A program made the translations under genes and the position numbers. The notes beneath the pieces were generated by a model. The model did no database searches and was not told the origin of the DNA. It saw only the letters and a list, made by a program, of their open reading frames with translations. Of a stretch of 64,000 nt of DNA, positions 26,101 to 37,110 are shown in pieces (within the stretch, counting starts at the first letter, position 1; every line of letters starts with the position of its first letter). This DNA comes from Fibrivirga algicola (GTDB taxonomy: Bacteria > Bacteroidota > Bacteroidia > Cytophagales > Spirosomataceae): contig NZ_WAEL01000009.1 of NCBI RefSeq assembly GCF_011742925.1, positions 186,001-250,000 of the forward strand, written 5' to 3'.

Positions 26101-26975
26101 GGATTGACACCGCCCACAAAAAGGAACCGCGCCCGGTAATCGTCGCCCGGTAACAAGGGCATCATCAGGCCCGGCCGGTTCCAATCGTGATAGGCTCCGT
26201 CGGGTTGGGCAATTTTAGGGTCCAGGTAATCGCCGGTGAATGGGTCATAGGCGGTCGAAAAATGCGTGCCTTCGGTTCCGCCGGTAAAGTTGGCGGGCAT
26301 GGGCGTAGCAAAAAACAGGCGCCCATTTGGCAGTTGAAACACACGGGGGAAAAATAGGAACCGTCGGCCGCCGCTCTGGGGCTCACCGTACGTCCCCATC
26401 TCCTTTGGCATATTGATCCAGACGTTGCCGGCCAGATTGTAGCGTTCGGGCAGGTTGTTCCGGTGCCGACTATCTTCCTGATCGGGGTGCCCAAAAAAAG
26501 CGGCTACTTCTCCGTTGCCCATCGTTGTCAGGCCGGGGTACCAGCGCCCCCCTGAGTGGGGTTCGTCGGGCTGATCGGGGTTGGTATTGAGTTTCCGCAC
26601 TTCGGTCCAGGTACGTTGCCTGGGGTTGTAGAGCCAGCAGCGCCGGTGCCCCAGAAAATCGAGTTGATGCCCATGTCCGTCACCGCTGTCGGGCCATTTT
26701 TGGGTGCCGCCCGCAATCAGCAGGCGACCATCGGCCGTGAAGGCGTGGTGCGAGCAGAACACGTCGCTGTCAGGCGAGGGTACGTTCACGCCGACCAGTG
26801 CGTGGGATTGCACGTCGTAGATCCGGGTTTTCCGAAAATTGCCGTCCGGTTCCTGCTGGTCGCTCCAATGCTCGTCGCCCCCAAAGAAGACGACCTCGCC
26901 CTCCGGGCCAGTTGGCACCAGTGCCGCATGCACGGCTAAAATCTGTGAGCCAATGATACTTGAATTCCAGGCCAT
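23196..26975 (-). CDS. Giant copper-radical (galactose/glyoxal) oxidase-like protein
   Basis: 1259 residues from the ATG at 26975 (a GTG nine codons upstream is possible). The first 540 residues are a kelch propeller followed by a DUF1929 (galactose oxidase C-terminal) domain. All copper-site positions of the family appear: C74 in VFCSHH and Y146 in GGRWYPGL (the thioether-linked pair), Y382-H383 in TRNYHSS, and H479 in VTHSTDNDQR. Such enzymes oxidise primary alcohols or aldehydes to give hydrogen peroxide. The last 700 residues are beta-rich and unassigned, ending in a helical charged tail. No signal peptide is evident, which is odd for this family. It is divergent from the hybrid sensor at 27290, which may control it. 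Confidence 0.82.
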   Translation of the reverse strand: MAWNSSIIGSQILAVHAALVPTGPEGEVVFFGGDEHWSDQQEPDGNFRKTRIYDVQSHALVGVNVPSPDSDVFCSHHAFTADGRLLIAGGTQKWPDSGDGHGHQLDFLGHRRCWLYNPRQRTWTEVRKLNTNPDQPDEPHSGGRWYPGLTTMGNGEVAAFFGHPDQEDSRHRNNLPERYNLAGNVWINMPKEMGTYGEPQSGGRRFLFFPRVFQLPNGRLFFATPMPANFTGGTEGTHFSTAYDPFTGDYLDPKIAQPDGAYHDWNRPGLMMPLLPGDDYRARFLFVGGVNPQRLDLGAAAPTWQATAPRAASVASRDRSFANAVLLPTGDTCVVGGVHVVDPEQPVLEAEIYSPGINWTTGQYTNADAWAVKQAAVHTRNYHSSALLLPNGKVWVAGGNTNANSGDPDSDRTVNGVTKKLGIKQIELYEPDYIATPNRIQLTAWPQLLTFGESFVLEIDRPATNVQYVALIRAGSVTHSTDNDQRFVGLRIDARNGNTLTLTAPPTGNIAPPGYYMIWVVDTANMPCQLARFVRLAHVGCRVITDRSTFSQEEVQALGGGGQATFNNAVYVQYDGFIHTELTGTPAVSLTWTDTNAAIPDTDLRLIPVGRLQEVNPGFADVPQRITYPFHVRFLNLNAFAGFPDRRQIRVTFTMGHHVCSQNLELSHSPNPYMIDINVAENNPSWLSTDVRVFSILAGQTKFGDVVQGMNTPIPFIRQCLDKLNNPANNGNALFESLSTSGTLDLASHGLLGILPLYNFAIARVRYRAVTTVAQRVKCFFRLFNVAATGLEFNPNTTYRRTAVGPNTTPLVGTAGGEVASIPFFASNRVETVQGQPGATSMANQGLDPTYEIRDIAPNPGGAEVTVYFGCWLDINQTRKRIPINPGNSDGPWADAACRSIQELTRGRHMCLTSELFFEPDPTQNGATPGSSDNLSQRNLAILHSDNPGGPDSHTVMHTFEIKPSPIPPGQQVLASLFEEGDNLSALRKRYRLDELIFRWYNLPPESEITVYFADIDTADIQALASLRQSPLACQVVDRHTLKFKVGGAVWVPIPGGRTLNIPALLCIKLPDTVVYGQDYKVSIHQVAGRTGQIIGSCEFRIPVSKAELILEEETRTLSVFKHIISTIPTDNRWYSLMKRYVHHLGLKVDALGGDAGAVHPNPDGSGRPYEPATEKPPRQADQLCQLILCLLARKSIQEVLRKAGINPDEVQACVGEYCRPGKASQHNERNEALLRERLQAILHDERVVQAVLGELEKE

Positions 26976-27289
26976 AATGCACGTAGTTAAGTGGTTTGGC
27001 ACGCTGGCTGGCCGCCGGTTTAGCTGGTCGGTAGTTCGTTAGCGTGACCAATCTTACCGAACTAGTCTACCGTCGCAATAGGCTGTTTAGCAAACGGTTA
27101 AACGCCTATGCCAGTGGGAGGATACCCGACAACCGGGCCGGTTTTCGGAAAGAAAATGCAATCGGTACGCGTCGATTGGGTTGGCTGGGATGTACCTGAC
27201 TTTAGAAAAATTACCGAATAGCAGATATAGCTTCCTACTTACCGGGAGTTAAGCTACTTTCAATTAGTTTACGGGTTAAATGACCAGGT
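26976..27289. other. Shared intergenic region between oxidase and hybrid sensor
   Basis: 314 bases without a gene between divergent starts. It contains a dyad at 27078-27109: ATAGGC-T-GTTTA and TAAACGCCTAT pair over 11 bases with one bulged T. This could be an operator for either gene. I see no clean TTG/TAnnTTTG promoter pair. Confidence 0.5.
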
Positions 27290-31408
<4,119 letters not shown>

Positions 31409-31433
31409 CGCGTAGTTGTAGTCAAAAGTCCTT

Positions 31434-31462
31434 AAAAGCCCGGATTTCCGGGCTTTTTTTTA
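31434..31462 (+). terminator. Rho-independent terminator after the hybrid sensor
   Basis: Perfect 10-base arms AAAAGCCCGG (31434-31443) and CCGGGCTTTT (31448-31457) with a four-base loop, running into a T stretch. It lies 26 bases after the stop. Confidence 0.92.
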
Positions 31463-31579
31463 TCGATGTTACAAAATTGGTAACGAATGTGACGAGCGTG
31501 TTAGCGGGAGCGAAGGGCTAAATGGTACTTGCCAGGGTAATTAATACACTGATTTACACCACATCTTCCAAACATGTTC

Positions 31580-32332
31580 ATGAAACGCATTTACCTCTAC
31601 CTCCTGGCCCTACCACTTTTTCTGAGCTGCTCAACAACCGACACGGCTACCCCGGCTGACCGCGTGTACGGTTCTACACTAACGATGGGCAGTGGCACGG
31701 TCAGAACCTGGATGATGCGCGATGCGAAGGGGAACCCCTCATCGATTGGCTTCACCATGACCAAAGAAGCGCTGGCCAGCATGCCCTCTATCAAAACGGT
31801 GAGTGCGTATATGCTGCCCCTGCCCGACGAGGCGGTTGCCAACACACCCTTCAAGCACGTGATGATCGACTGGAACCCGCAGGGCCACGAACCAGACGGC
31901 ATCTACAATGTGCCGCATTTCGATTTCCACTTCTACATGCAACCTATGAACGAAGTGATGGCCATTCCGACCTACGATAAAGCAGCGACCAAATTCGACA
32001 ACGTACCCGCCGCCAGTTACCTGCCCGTCGATTACGTGAAAGGGCCGGGTGGGGTGCCAGCCATGGGTGCGCACTGGTCGGATGTTACCAGCCCCGAATT
32101 CAAGGGCCAGCCCTTCACCGAAACGTTTGTCTTTGGATCATACGACGGTAAAGTGACTTTCTGGGAGCAGATGGTAACATTGAGTTATCTCAACACCAAG
32201 CCCATCCTCGACAAAGCGATCCGGCAGCCCGCTATGTTCCAGACCCCCGGCTATTACCCCACCCGGTACAGCATTCGCACGAATGCTGACGGCAGCCAGG
32301 ATATTGCTCTGGATGGCCTGACGAAGCGCTAA
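31580..32332 (+). CDS. DUF5602/TTHB210-like putative lipoprotein
   Basis: 250 residues from the ATG at 31580; another ATG two codons upstream is equally possible. A lipoprotein-type signal ends at LFLSC (C17). The mature part shows the segment DWNPQGHEPDGIYNVPHFD followed by HFY, rich in His, Glu and Asp and suggestive of metal binding, then MGAHWSDVTSPEF and FVFGSYDGKVTFWEQM. This pattern recalls the TTHB210/DUF5602 group, known structurally from Thermus, of unresolved role. The family call is from memory of the motif and moderate. It is alone between a terminator and the SGNH gene, 90 bases before the latter. Confidence 0.65.
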   Translation: MKRIYLYLLALPLFLSCSTTDTATPADRVYGSTLTMGSGTVRTWMMRDAKGNPSSIGFTMTKEALASMPSIKTVSAYMLPLPDEAVANTPFKHVMIDWNPQGHEPDGIYNVPHFDFHFYMQPMNEVMAIPTYDKAATKFDNVPAASYLPVDYVKGPGGVPAMGAHWSDVTSPEFKGQPFTETFVFGSYDGKVTFWEQMVTLSYLNTKPILDKAIRQPAMFQTPGYYPTRYSIRTNADGSQDIALDGLTKR

Positions 32333-32422
32333 CTGACTATACACCATCCACACCATTGCTCGATTTCCCTGCATAGTCAAGTAGGGAAATTGAGCAAATT
32401 TTTACCAGCTACCCCACTCCGT

Positions 32423-33499
32423 ATGCAGACGAAAAACTACGCAAAAGCCGCCTGGCTAACCCTCGGACTCGTGCTGGCCTTCGTGGCTAGCTGGGAACTG
32501 TACTGGCGGAGTCAGCACCTGGAACTGTCCTACAACGATGACGAAAGTATGTGGGCCAGCAAACGAAAGCTGATTTACGAGAGCAGCCCGACCCGACCCG
32601 TTGTGATTGGCTCTTCCCGCATCAAATTCGACCTTGACCTGCCCACCTGGGCGCGCATTGTCGGTGAAAAGCCGATTCAGCTATCCATCGAAGGCACATC
32701 GCCCCGCCCCATTTTAACAGATCTGGGCAACGACCCTGATTTCAAGGGCATCCTGATCGTCGACGTCACCGAACTGCTGTTCTTCACGCCCGACGGTTCT
32801 TTCCCCGAAAAAGAGGCCATCAAACGGGTAACGGCCTACCCCAACTGGTCGCTTTCCCAGCAGGCTAGTTTTCAGATCAATAAGGTGCTGGAATCTAATT
32901 TCCTGTTTCTGGATGAGGTGAACCTGTCGCTGAATCCCCTGCTCAACCTGTTGCCCATTCCAACCCGGCCCGGTGTGTGGGGCGGCCCACAGTTTCCCCG
33001 CGAATTTATGAGCGTCGACCAGGACCGGCAGACCCGGATGACCGATGCCTTTGTAGCCAGTATTGCGCTGCAAAATACCGTTAAGAAAGTGTGGCTTGAT
33101 GTAGGTGCCCACAGTCCGCCAACTGCTGTTGCCGGACCTGCCTTACAAACTATTCTGGATGCCACCAAACGCTCGGTCGATCAGATTCGGGCGCGGGGCG
33201 GTCAGGTGATATTTATCCGTACGCCTTCGCAAGGGGCTATGTGGGCGGCCGAAAAGAAGATGTATCCCCGCGCTCAGTATTGGGAGAAGCTTCTGGTCTA
33301 CACGCAGTCGCCAGGGGTCTACTTCGAGGATTACCCGGCTCTTAATGACGTCTATTGCCCAGAATGGTCGCATCTGGCCCCGAAAGGAGCTATCAAGTTT
33401 ACCGAAGGCCTGATCCCGATCATTGCCCAAAAAACGGGCTGGCTGCTTGGCCCGCCACAGGCTGTATTGCTCCAGGAACCGACGTTTACTAACCGCTAA
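32423..33499 (+). CDS. SGNH-like O-acyltransferase partner protein
   Basis: 358 residues from the ATG at 32423 (MQTKNYAKAAW); a TTG start at 32390 is possible. One N-terminal membrane segment (about 10-28) anchors an extracytoplasmic domain. It shows an SGNH-type first block, VIGSSRIKF (S64-S65), and a last block ExxH (E314-W-S-H317) in place of the usual DxxH, followed by LAPKGA. Proteins of this layout (AlgJ/AlgX, DltD and relatives) work with MBOAT membrane acyltransferases to put acetyl groups on exported polysaccharides. The MBOAT gene follows 12 bases later. The polymer modified is unknown; no polysaccharide synthase is nearby. Confidence 0.72.
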   Translation: MQTKNYAKAAWLTLGLVLAFVASWELYWRSQHLELSYNDDESMWASKRKLIYESSPTRPVVIGSSRIKFDLDLPTWARIVGEKPIQLSIEGTSPRPILTDLGNDPDFKGILIVDVTELLFFTPDGSFPEKEAIKRVTAYPNWSLSQQASFQINKVLESNFLFLDEVNLSLNPLLNLLPIPTRPGVWGGPQFPREFMSVDQDRQTRMTDAFVASIALQNTVKKVWLDVGAHSPPTAVAGPALQTILDATKRSVDQIRARGGQVIFIRTPSQGAMWAAEKKMYPRAQYWEKLLVYTQSPGVYFEDYPALNDVYCPEWSHLAPKGAIKFTEGLIPIIAQKTGWLLGPPQAVLLQEPTFTNR

Positions 33500-33511
33500 T
33501 TCACCCACCTT

Positions 33512-34999
33512 ATGGTCTTTAACTCCTACACGTTTGTTGTCTTTTTTGCGATCATTCTGGGGCTGCACAACCTGCCTATTGCCTGGAAAGCGAAGAAGGT
33601 TATCCTGTTGCTGGCCAGTTACCTGTTCTACGCTCTCTGGAACCCGCCGTTCATTCTTCTCCTGTGGCTATCGACGGTGGTTGATTTTTACATGGCCCGG
33701 CTCATTGCGCAGGAGCAGCAGGTTCTACGCCGTAAGCTGCTACTGACGGTGAGCCTGGTGCTGAACCTGGGCATGTTGAGCTACTTTAAGTACGGCGGCT
33801 TTTTGCTTGAGAACTTCACGGCCTTGTTGTCGGCGGTCGGTATAGCATTTCAAGCCGCCAAACCCGACATCATTCTGCCCGTCGGTATCTCGTTCTACAC
33901 CTTCGTGACGCTCTCGTATACCCTGGACGTGTATCGCCGTAAATTTCCACCTGAGCCCTCGTTCCTGAATTTTGCCCTCTTCGTTACCTACTTTCCACAC
34001 CTGGTGGCGGGGCCAATTGTACGCCCCGAAGACCTGATGCCGCAATTCGACCAGCCCCGTCGCGCCACGTCGACGCAACTGAGCTGGGGGTTGTTTCTGC
34101 TCTCGCTGGGGCTGTTCATGAAAGTGACCGTGGCCGATGGCCTGCTGTCGAATACCGCCGATCTGATTTTCTCGCTGCCCTTCCCGGTGCAGCCTCTTGA
34201 TGCCTGGATGGGCGTTCTGGCGTTCTCGTCCCAGATTTTCTGCGATTTTGCGGGCTATTCAACCTGCGCCATTGGTGTTTCGCTTTGCCTTGGGTTCGTC
34301 TTGCCCGACAATTTCCGGTATCCCTACGCGGCCATTGGTTTCCAGGATTTCTGGCGCCGCTGGCACATCACGCTCTCAACCTGGCTGCGCGATTACCTGT
34401 ATATTCCGCTGGGGGGCAATCGGCTGGGCACGGCACGTACCTACCTTAACCTGATGATCACCATGCTCGTGGGTGGTCTGTGGCATGGCGCTTCGTGGAC
34501 GTTTGTGGTCTGGGGCGCGCTGCACGGCCTGTTCCTCTGCGCCGAACGGTTGATACGTCAGGGGCTGGAAAATCGCCGTGCCGTTGCCGCGCAGCGGGTC
34601 GACACCGGTCAGGTAGTCAGTCAGGCATCGATGGTGCCGTCGGTGCCGATGGCTAGTCCACTGGGGCAGTTCGGGCTGGCCATGCTGACGCTCTTGCTGG
34701 TCAATATCACCTGGGTCTTCTTCCGGGCTCCCACCTTCAACGGGGCAATGCTGTTGTTGCTGGCGATGTTTGGCATCATTCCCGACGGCGCTGCGATGCT
34801 CACCAACACGGCCATTCTAACGGTGACGCTCGTGACGGTGCTCTTGATTGGCTGCCACTGGCTAATGCGTACTACCTCGGTGGCTGAGCAGGTAAAGCGG
34901 CTCCCGTGGTGGGCGGTTAGCCTGGGCTGGGCCAGTATGTTGATTCTGGTTATTCTGACCCAAAAAGGCAGCAGCTCATTCATCTATTTCCAGTTCTGA
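33512..34999 (+). CDS. MBOAT family O-acyltransferase (AlgI-like)
   Basis: 495 residues, about eleven or more membrane segments. The AlgI-type signature is clear: NPPFILLLWLSTVVDF near the start, PVGISFYTFVTLSYT, FPHLVAGPIVRPEDL, FWRRWHITLSTWLRDYLYIP and the catalytic WHGASWTFVVWG with H325, plus H338 (ALHG). These enzymes carry acetyl groups across the inner membrane to an exported glycan. The upstream SGNH-like protein is the likely second half of the system. The last 100 residues contain extra hydrophobic segments as in AlgI. The gene starts 12 bases after its partner, so the two are surely one transcript. Confidence 0.92.
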   Translation: MVFNSYTFVVFFAIILGLHNLPIAWKAKKVILLLASYLFYALWNPPFILLLWLSTVVDFYMARLIAQEQQVLRRKLLLTVSLVLNLGMLSYFKYGGFLLENFTALLSAVGIAFQAAKPDIILPVGISFYTFVTLSYTLDVYRRKFPPEPSFLNFALFVTYFPHLVAGPIVRPEDLMPQFDQPRRATSTQLSWGLFLLSLGLFMKVTVADGLLSNTADLIFSLPFPVQPLDAWMGVLAFSSQIFCDFAGYSTCAIGVSLCLGFVLPDNFRYPYAAIGFQDFWRRWHITLSTWLRDYLYIPLGGNRLGTARTYLNLMITMLVGGLWHGASWTFVVWGALHGLFLCAERLIRQGLENRRAVAAQRVDTGQVVSQASMVPSVPMASPLGQFGLAMLTLLLVNITWVFFRAPTFNGAMLLLLAMFGIIPDGAAMLTNTAILTVTLVTVLLIGCHWLMRTTSVAEQVKRLPWWAVSLGWASMLILVILTQKGSSSFIYFQF

Positions 35000-35267
35000 C
35001 AAGCAGCACTGTAAAGCGCTGGCTACACCTGTTTGATAGTCGGGTGATCGCCGATGAATTCGAGGTAGCGCAGGGGGGGCATGACACGGTGAACAGTGCC
35101 GACCAGCCGATGCACTTCAGGCAACGTACCTCGGGCAGGTACCCTATCCGGTGCTGGGTGCATATGACAACCTGCCCCGCCGTCTGGAAACCGCCTGTGC
35201 GTAGCCAGACGGCGGCGATGACCCTGTCTGAGTATAACAAGCCGATGCCAGGCCCGAGTACAAGCCG

Positions 35268-36389
35268 TTAACTGGCTACTTCCTCTTTCTTAACCCGGCG
35301 CGGCCGTCTCGGCAGGCGGAACAGCTTACTGCCTTCCTGCTCGGGGGTCTGGTCGCCCAGAAGCACACCCCAGGCACGCAGGCTGTCGACCCGGTCAAAA
35401 ATGATTTTCAGGATGGCGATTGCCGGGATAGATAGAAACATACCCGAAACGCCCGCCAGCGCGCCACCAACCAGAACGCCAACAATAGAAACCAGCGCGT
35501 TGATCTTTACTTTCGAGGCCACAATGAAGGGCACCAGCAGGTTGTTGTCGATGAACTGCACCAGCAGGAATATACCCACAACTCCCGATAACACTGACAA
35601 GTCGGTCTGGTAGCTCATCGTAACGATTACGGTTAGTAGCGTGGCAACCAGCCCACCGATGTACGGAACGAGGTTGAGCAGGGCGGCCATGATACCGAGT
35701 AAGATGGCATATTGAATATGGAGCAGCATCAGCCCAACCGAGTTGAGTGCCGCTACGCAGGCCGTTTCGATCAGCAGGCCAACCATGTAGCTCTGTACCA
35801 CAGCCTTGATCGACGACAGCACGTCGCGCACCTTGTCGGTAAACTGCGGCGGAAATAGCACCACGATGAAATGGAGCAGCATCGACCGGTAATATAGCAG
35901 CAGAAATACATAGATCGGGATCAGAATCAACGTACCCAGCGGCCCGCTGATAATCCCGATGGCGTCAGACCCCTGAAGGCCGTCGAGCGTTTGCGCTTGC
36001 GCCTTTTGAATGTATTTATCCTGCTGGCGGTAGCTGACGTTATATTCAGAACGTACCCAATGTCTGACCCGCTCGTAGAGCTCGGTCATATGCTGCCGAA
36101 TCTTGGGTAAATCGTCGGCGAAATCCGAGAGCTGAATTGACAGCAGAATACCGAGGCCTGTCAGGATGATGATCGCCAGCGTGAGGGCCAGCGTAATCGC
36201 CACCACTTTGTGCATACCCCGACGAATCAGCCAGCCTTCAATGGGTTGCAGCAAAACAGCCAGCAGGCCAGCCAGTGCCAGCGGCACCAGGATGTCCTGT
36301 CCCAGGTAAATGGCCAGCGTGATAATGGCCAGCGATAATAACGAATGCGAAAACTGGTGGTAGTGGGGGCGGGGAGAGTCTGACTGCAT
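35268..36389 (-). CDS. AI-2E family transporter (PerM/YdiK type)
   Basis: 373 residues from the ATG at 36389 (MQSDSPRPHYHQF). Eight membrane segments in the usual layout: a pair of pairs in the N-terminal half, a soluble amphipathic section (LPKIRQHMTELYERV), and a C-terminal half with LNLVPYIGG, VQFIDNNLLVPFIVASKV and the LVSIVGVLVGGALAGV block that marks the family. Members export autoinducer-2 or act as sodium/proton antiporters; which applies here is unknown. The C-terminus is strongly basic (RLPRRPRRVKK). Between it and the MBOAT gene lie 268 bases (35000-35267) where no gene is convincing. Confidence 0.9.
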   Translation of the reverse strand: MQSDSPRPHYHQFSHSLLSLAIITLAIYLGQDILVPLALAGLLAVLLQPIEGWLIRRGMHKVVAITLALTLAIIILTGLGILLSIQLSDFADDLPKIRQHMTELYERVRHWVRSEYNVSYRQQDKYIQKAQAQTLDGLQGSDAIGIISGPLGTLILIPIYVFLLLYYRSMLLHFIVVLFPPQFTDKVRDVLSSIKAVVQSYMVGLLIETACVAALNSVGLMLLHIQYAILLGIMAALLNLVPYIGGLVATLLTVIVTMSYQTDLSVLSGVVGIFLLVQFIDNNLLVPFIVASKVKINALVSIVGVLVGGALAGVSGMFLSIPAIAILKIIFDRVDSLRAWGVLLGDQTPEQEGSKLFRLPRRPRRVKKEEVAS

Positions 36390-36781
36390 AGTGTTGAGAT
36401 GGATTGAACCGCAATGTACAGAGGCGGCCGATAATGTACTCACCTGACCCAGTCAGACGGATCGTGAGCCTGACTGTAGAAACCACATAGGTTACCCAGC
36501 GTTTTGCTTGGTATGCTGAAAAATATACGTGGCTGTCAGACAGAATTACCCGTATATATCAATAGTATGACATATTATAATGGTAGATTAGTTGTATACC
36601 GAATAGTAATTAGGAAAATAAATAATTAGTCATAACGGAAAAACTAATACCTTTCAGAGGTGAACATGCGTAAATTATTTCTTACAACTCTATAGTCCTA
36701 GTAGTGTCAATAGGTTGCATTCTTTTCAAGAACTAATAGGCGACTAGATTCACGCTCACTATTCACACAGTTTATAAAAAC
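36390..36781. other. AT-rich intergenic region with a nested dyad
   Basis: 392 bases without a gene; from about 36520 on it is much richer in A and T than the rest of the window. A nested dyad lies at 36523-36557: outer arms ATATACG/CGTATAT and an inner CTGTC-A-GACAG. It could be an operator for the AI-2E gene or for the small protein at 36782. No clear Bacteroidota promoter pair was found. Confidence 0.5.
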
Positions 36782-37108
36782 ATGACTAAGACAATTACAA
36801 TTGAAGGCATTAATGCAGACGGGTCACTTAAACTTTCAGATAATGGTGTTACCGTAGCTAGTCCAGGTGATACAATCCTATGGATTATTGCGCCAAAGTC
36901 AGGAGTTAAAGCAATCACTGCGATTCAGGACAATTCATCAATTGATGTTTTTAACCCAAATCCCGCACCAGTAGGTGGATCATCCAATTGGAGCGGGCAA
37001 GTTACTCTTGGTCTTCAAAAATGTGAAGAAGACTATACGATTATGTTTACTAGGGATTCTGACGATATAACGTATAAGTTTGATCCGAAAATTCAAGTCG
37101 ACTCGTAA
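36782..37108 (+). CDS. Small beta-rich protein of unknown function
   Basis: 108 residues, AT-rich coding sequence, no family recognised. It has no signal peptide or membrane segment. The predicted pattern is alternating beta strands: TITIEGINADGSLKL, GDTILWIIAP, GQVTLG and a final ITYKFDPKIQV. This resembles small cupredoxin- or Ig-like folds, but no metal-ligand set is visible, with only one Cys and no His. It ends two bases before the sensor kinase at 37111, so translation is probably coupled. It may be a cytoplasmic partner of that kinase; this is inference. Confidence 0.65.
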   Translation: MTKTITIEGINADGSLKLSDNGVTVASPGDTILWIIAPKSGVKAITAIQDNSSIDVFNPNPAPVGGSSNWSGQVTLGLQKCEEDYTIMFTRDSDDITYKFDPKIQVDS

Positions 37109-37110
37109 GT

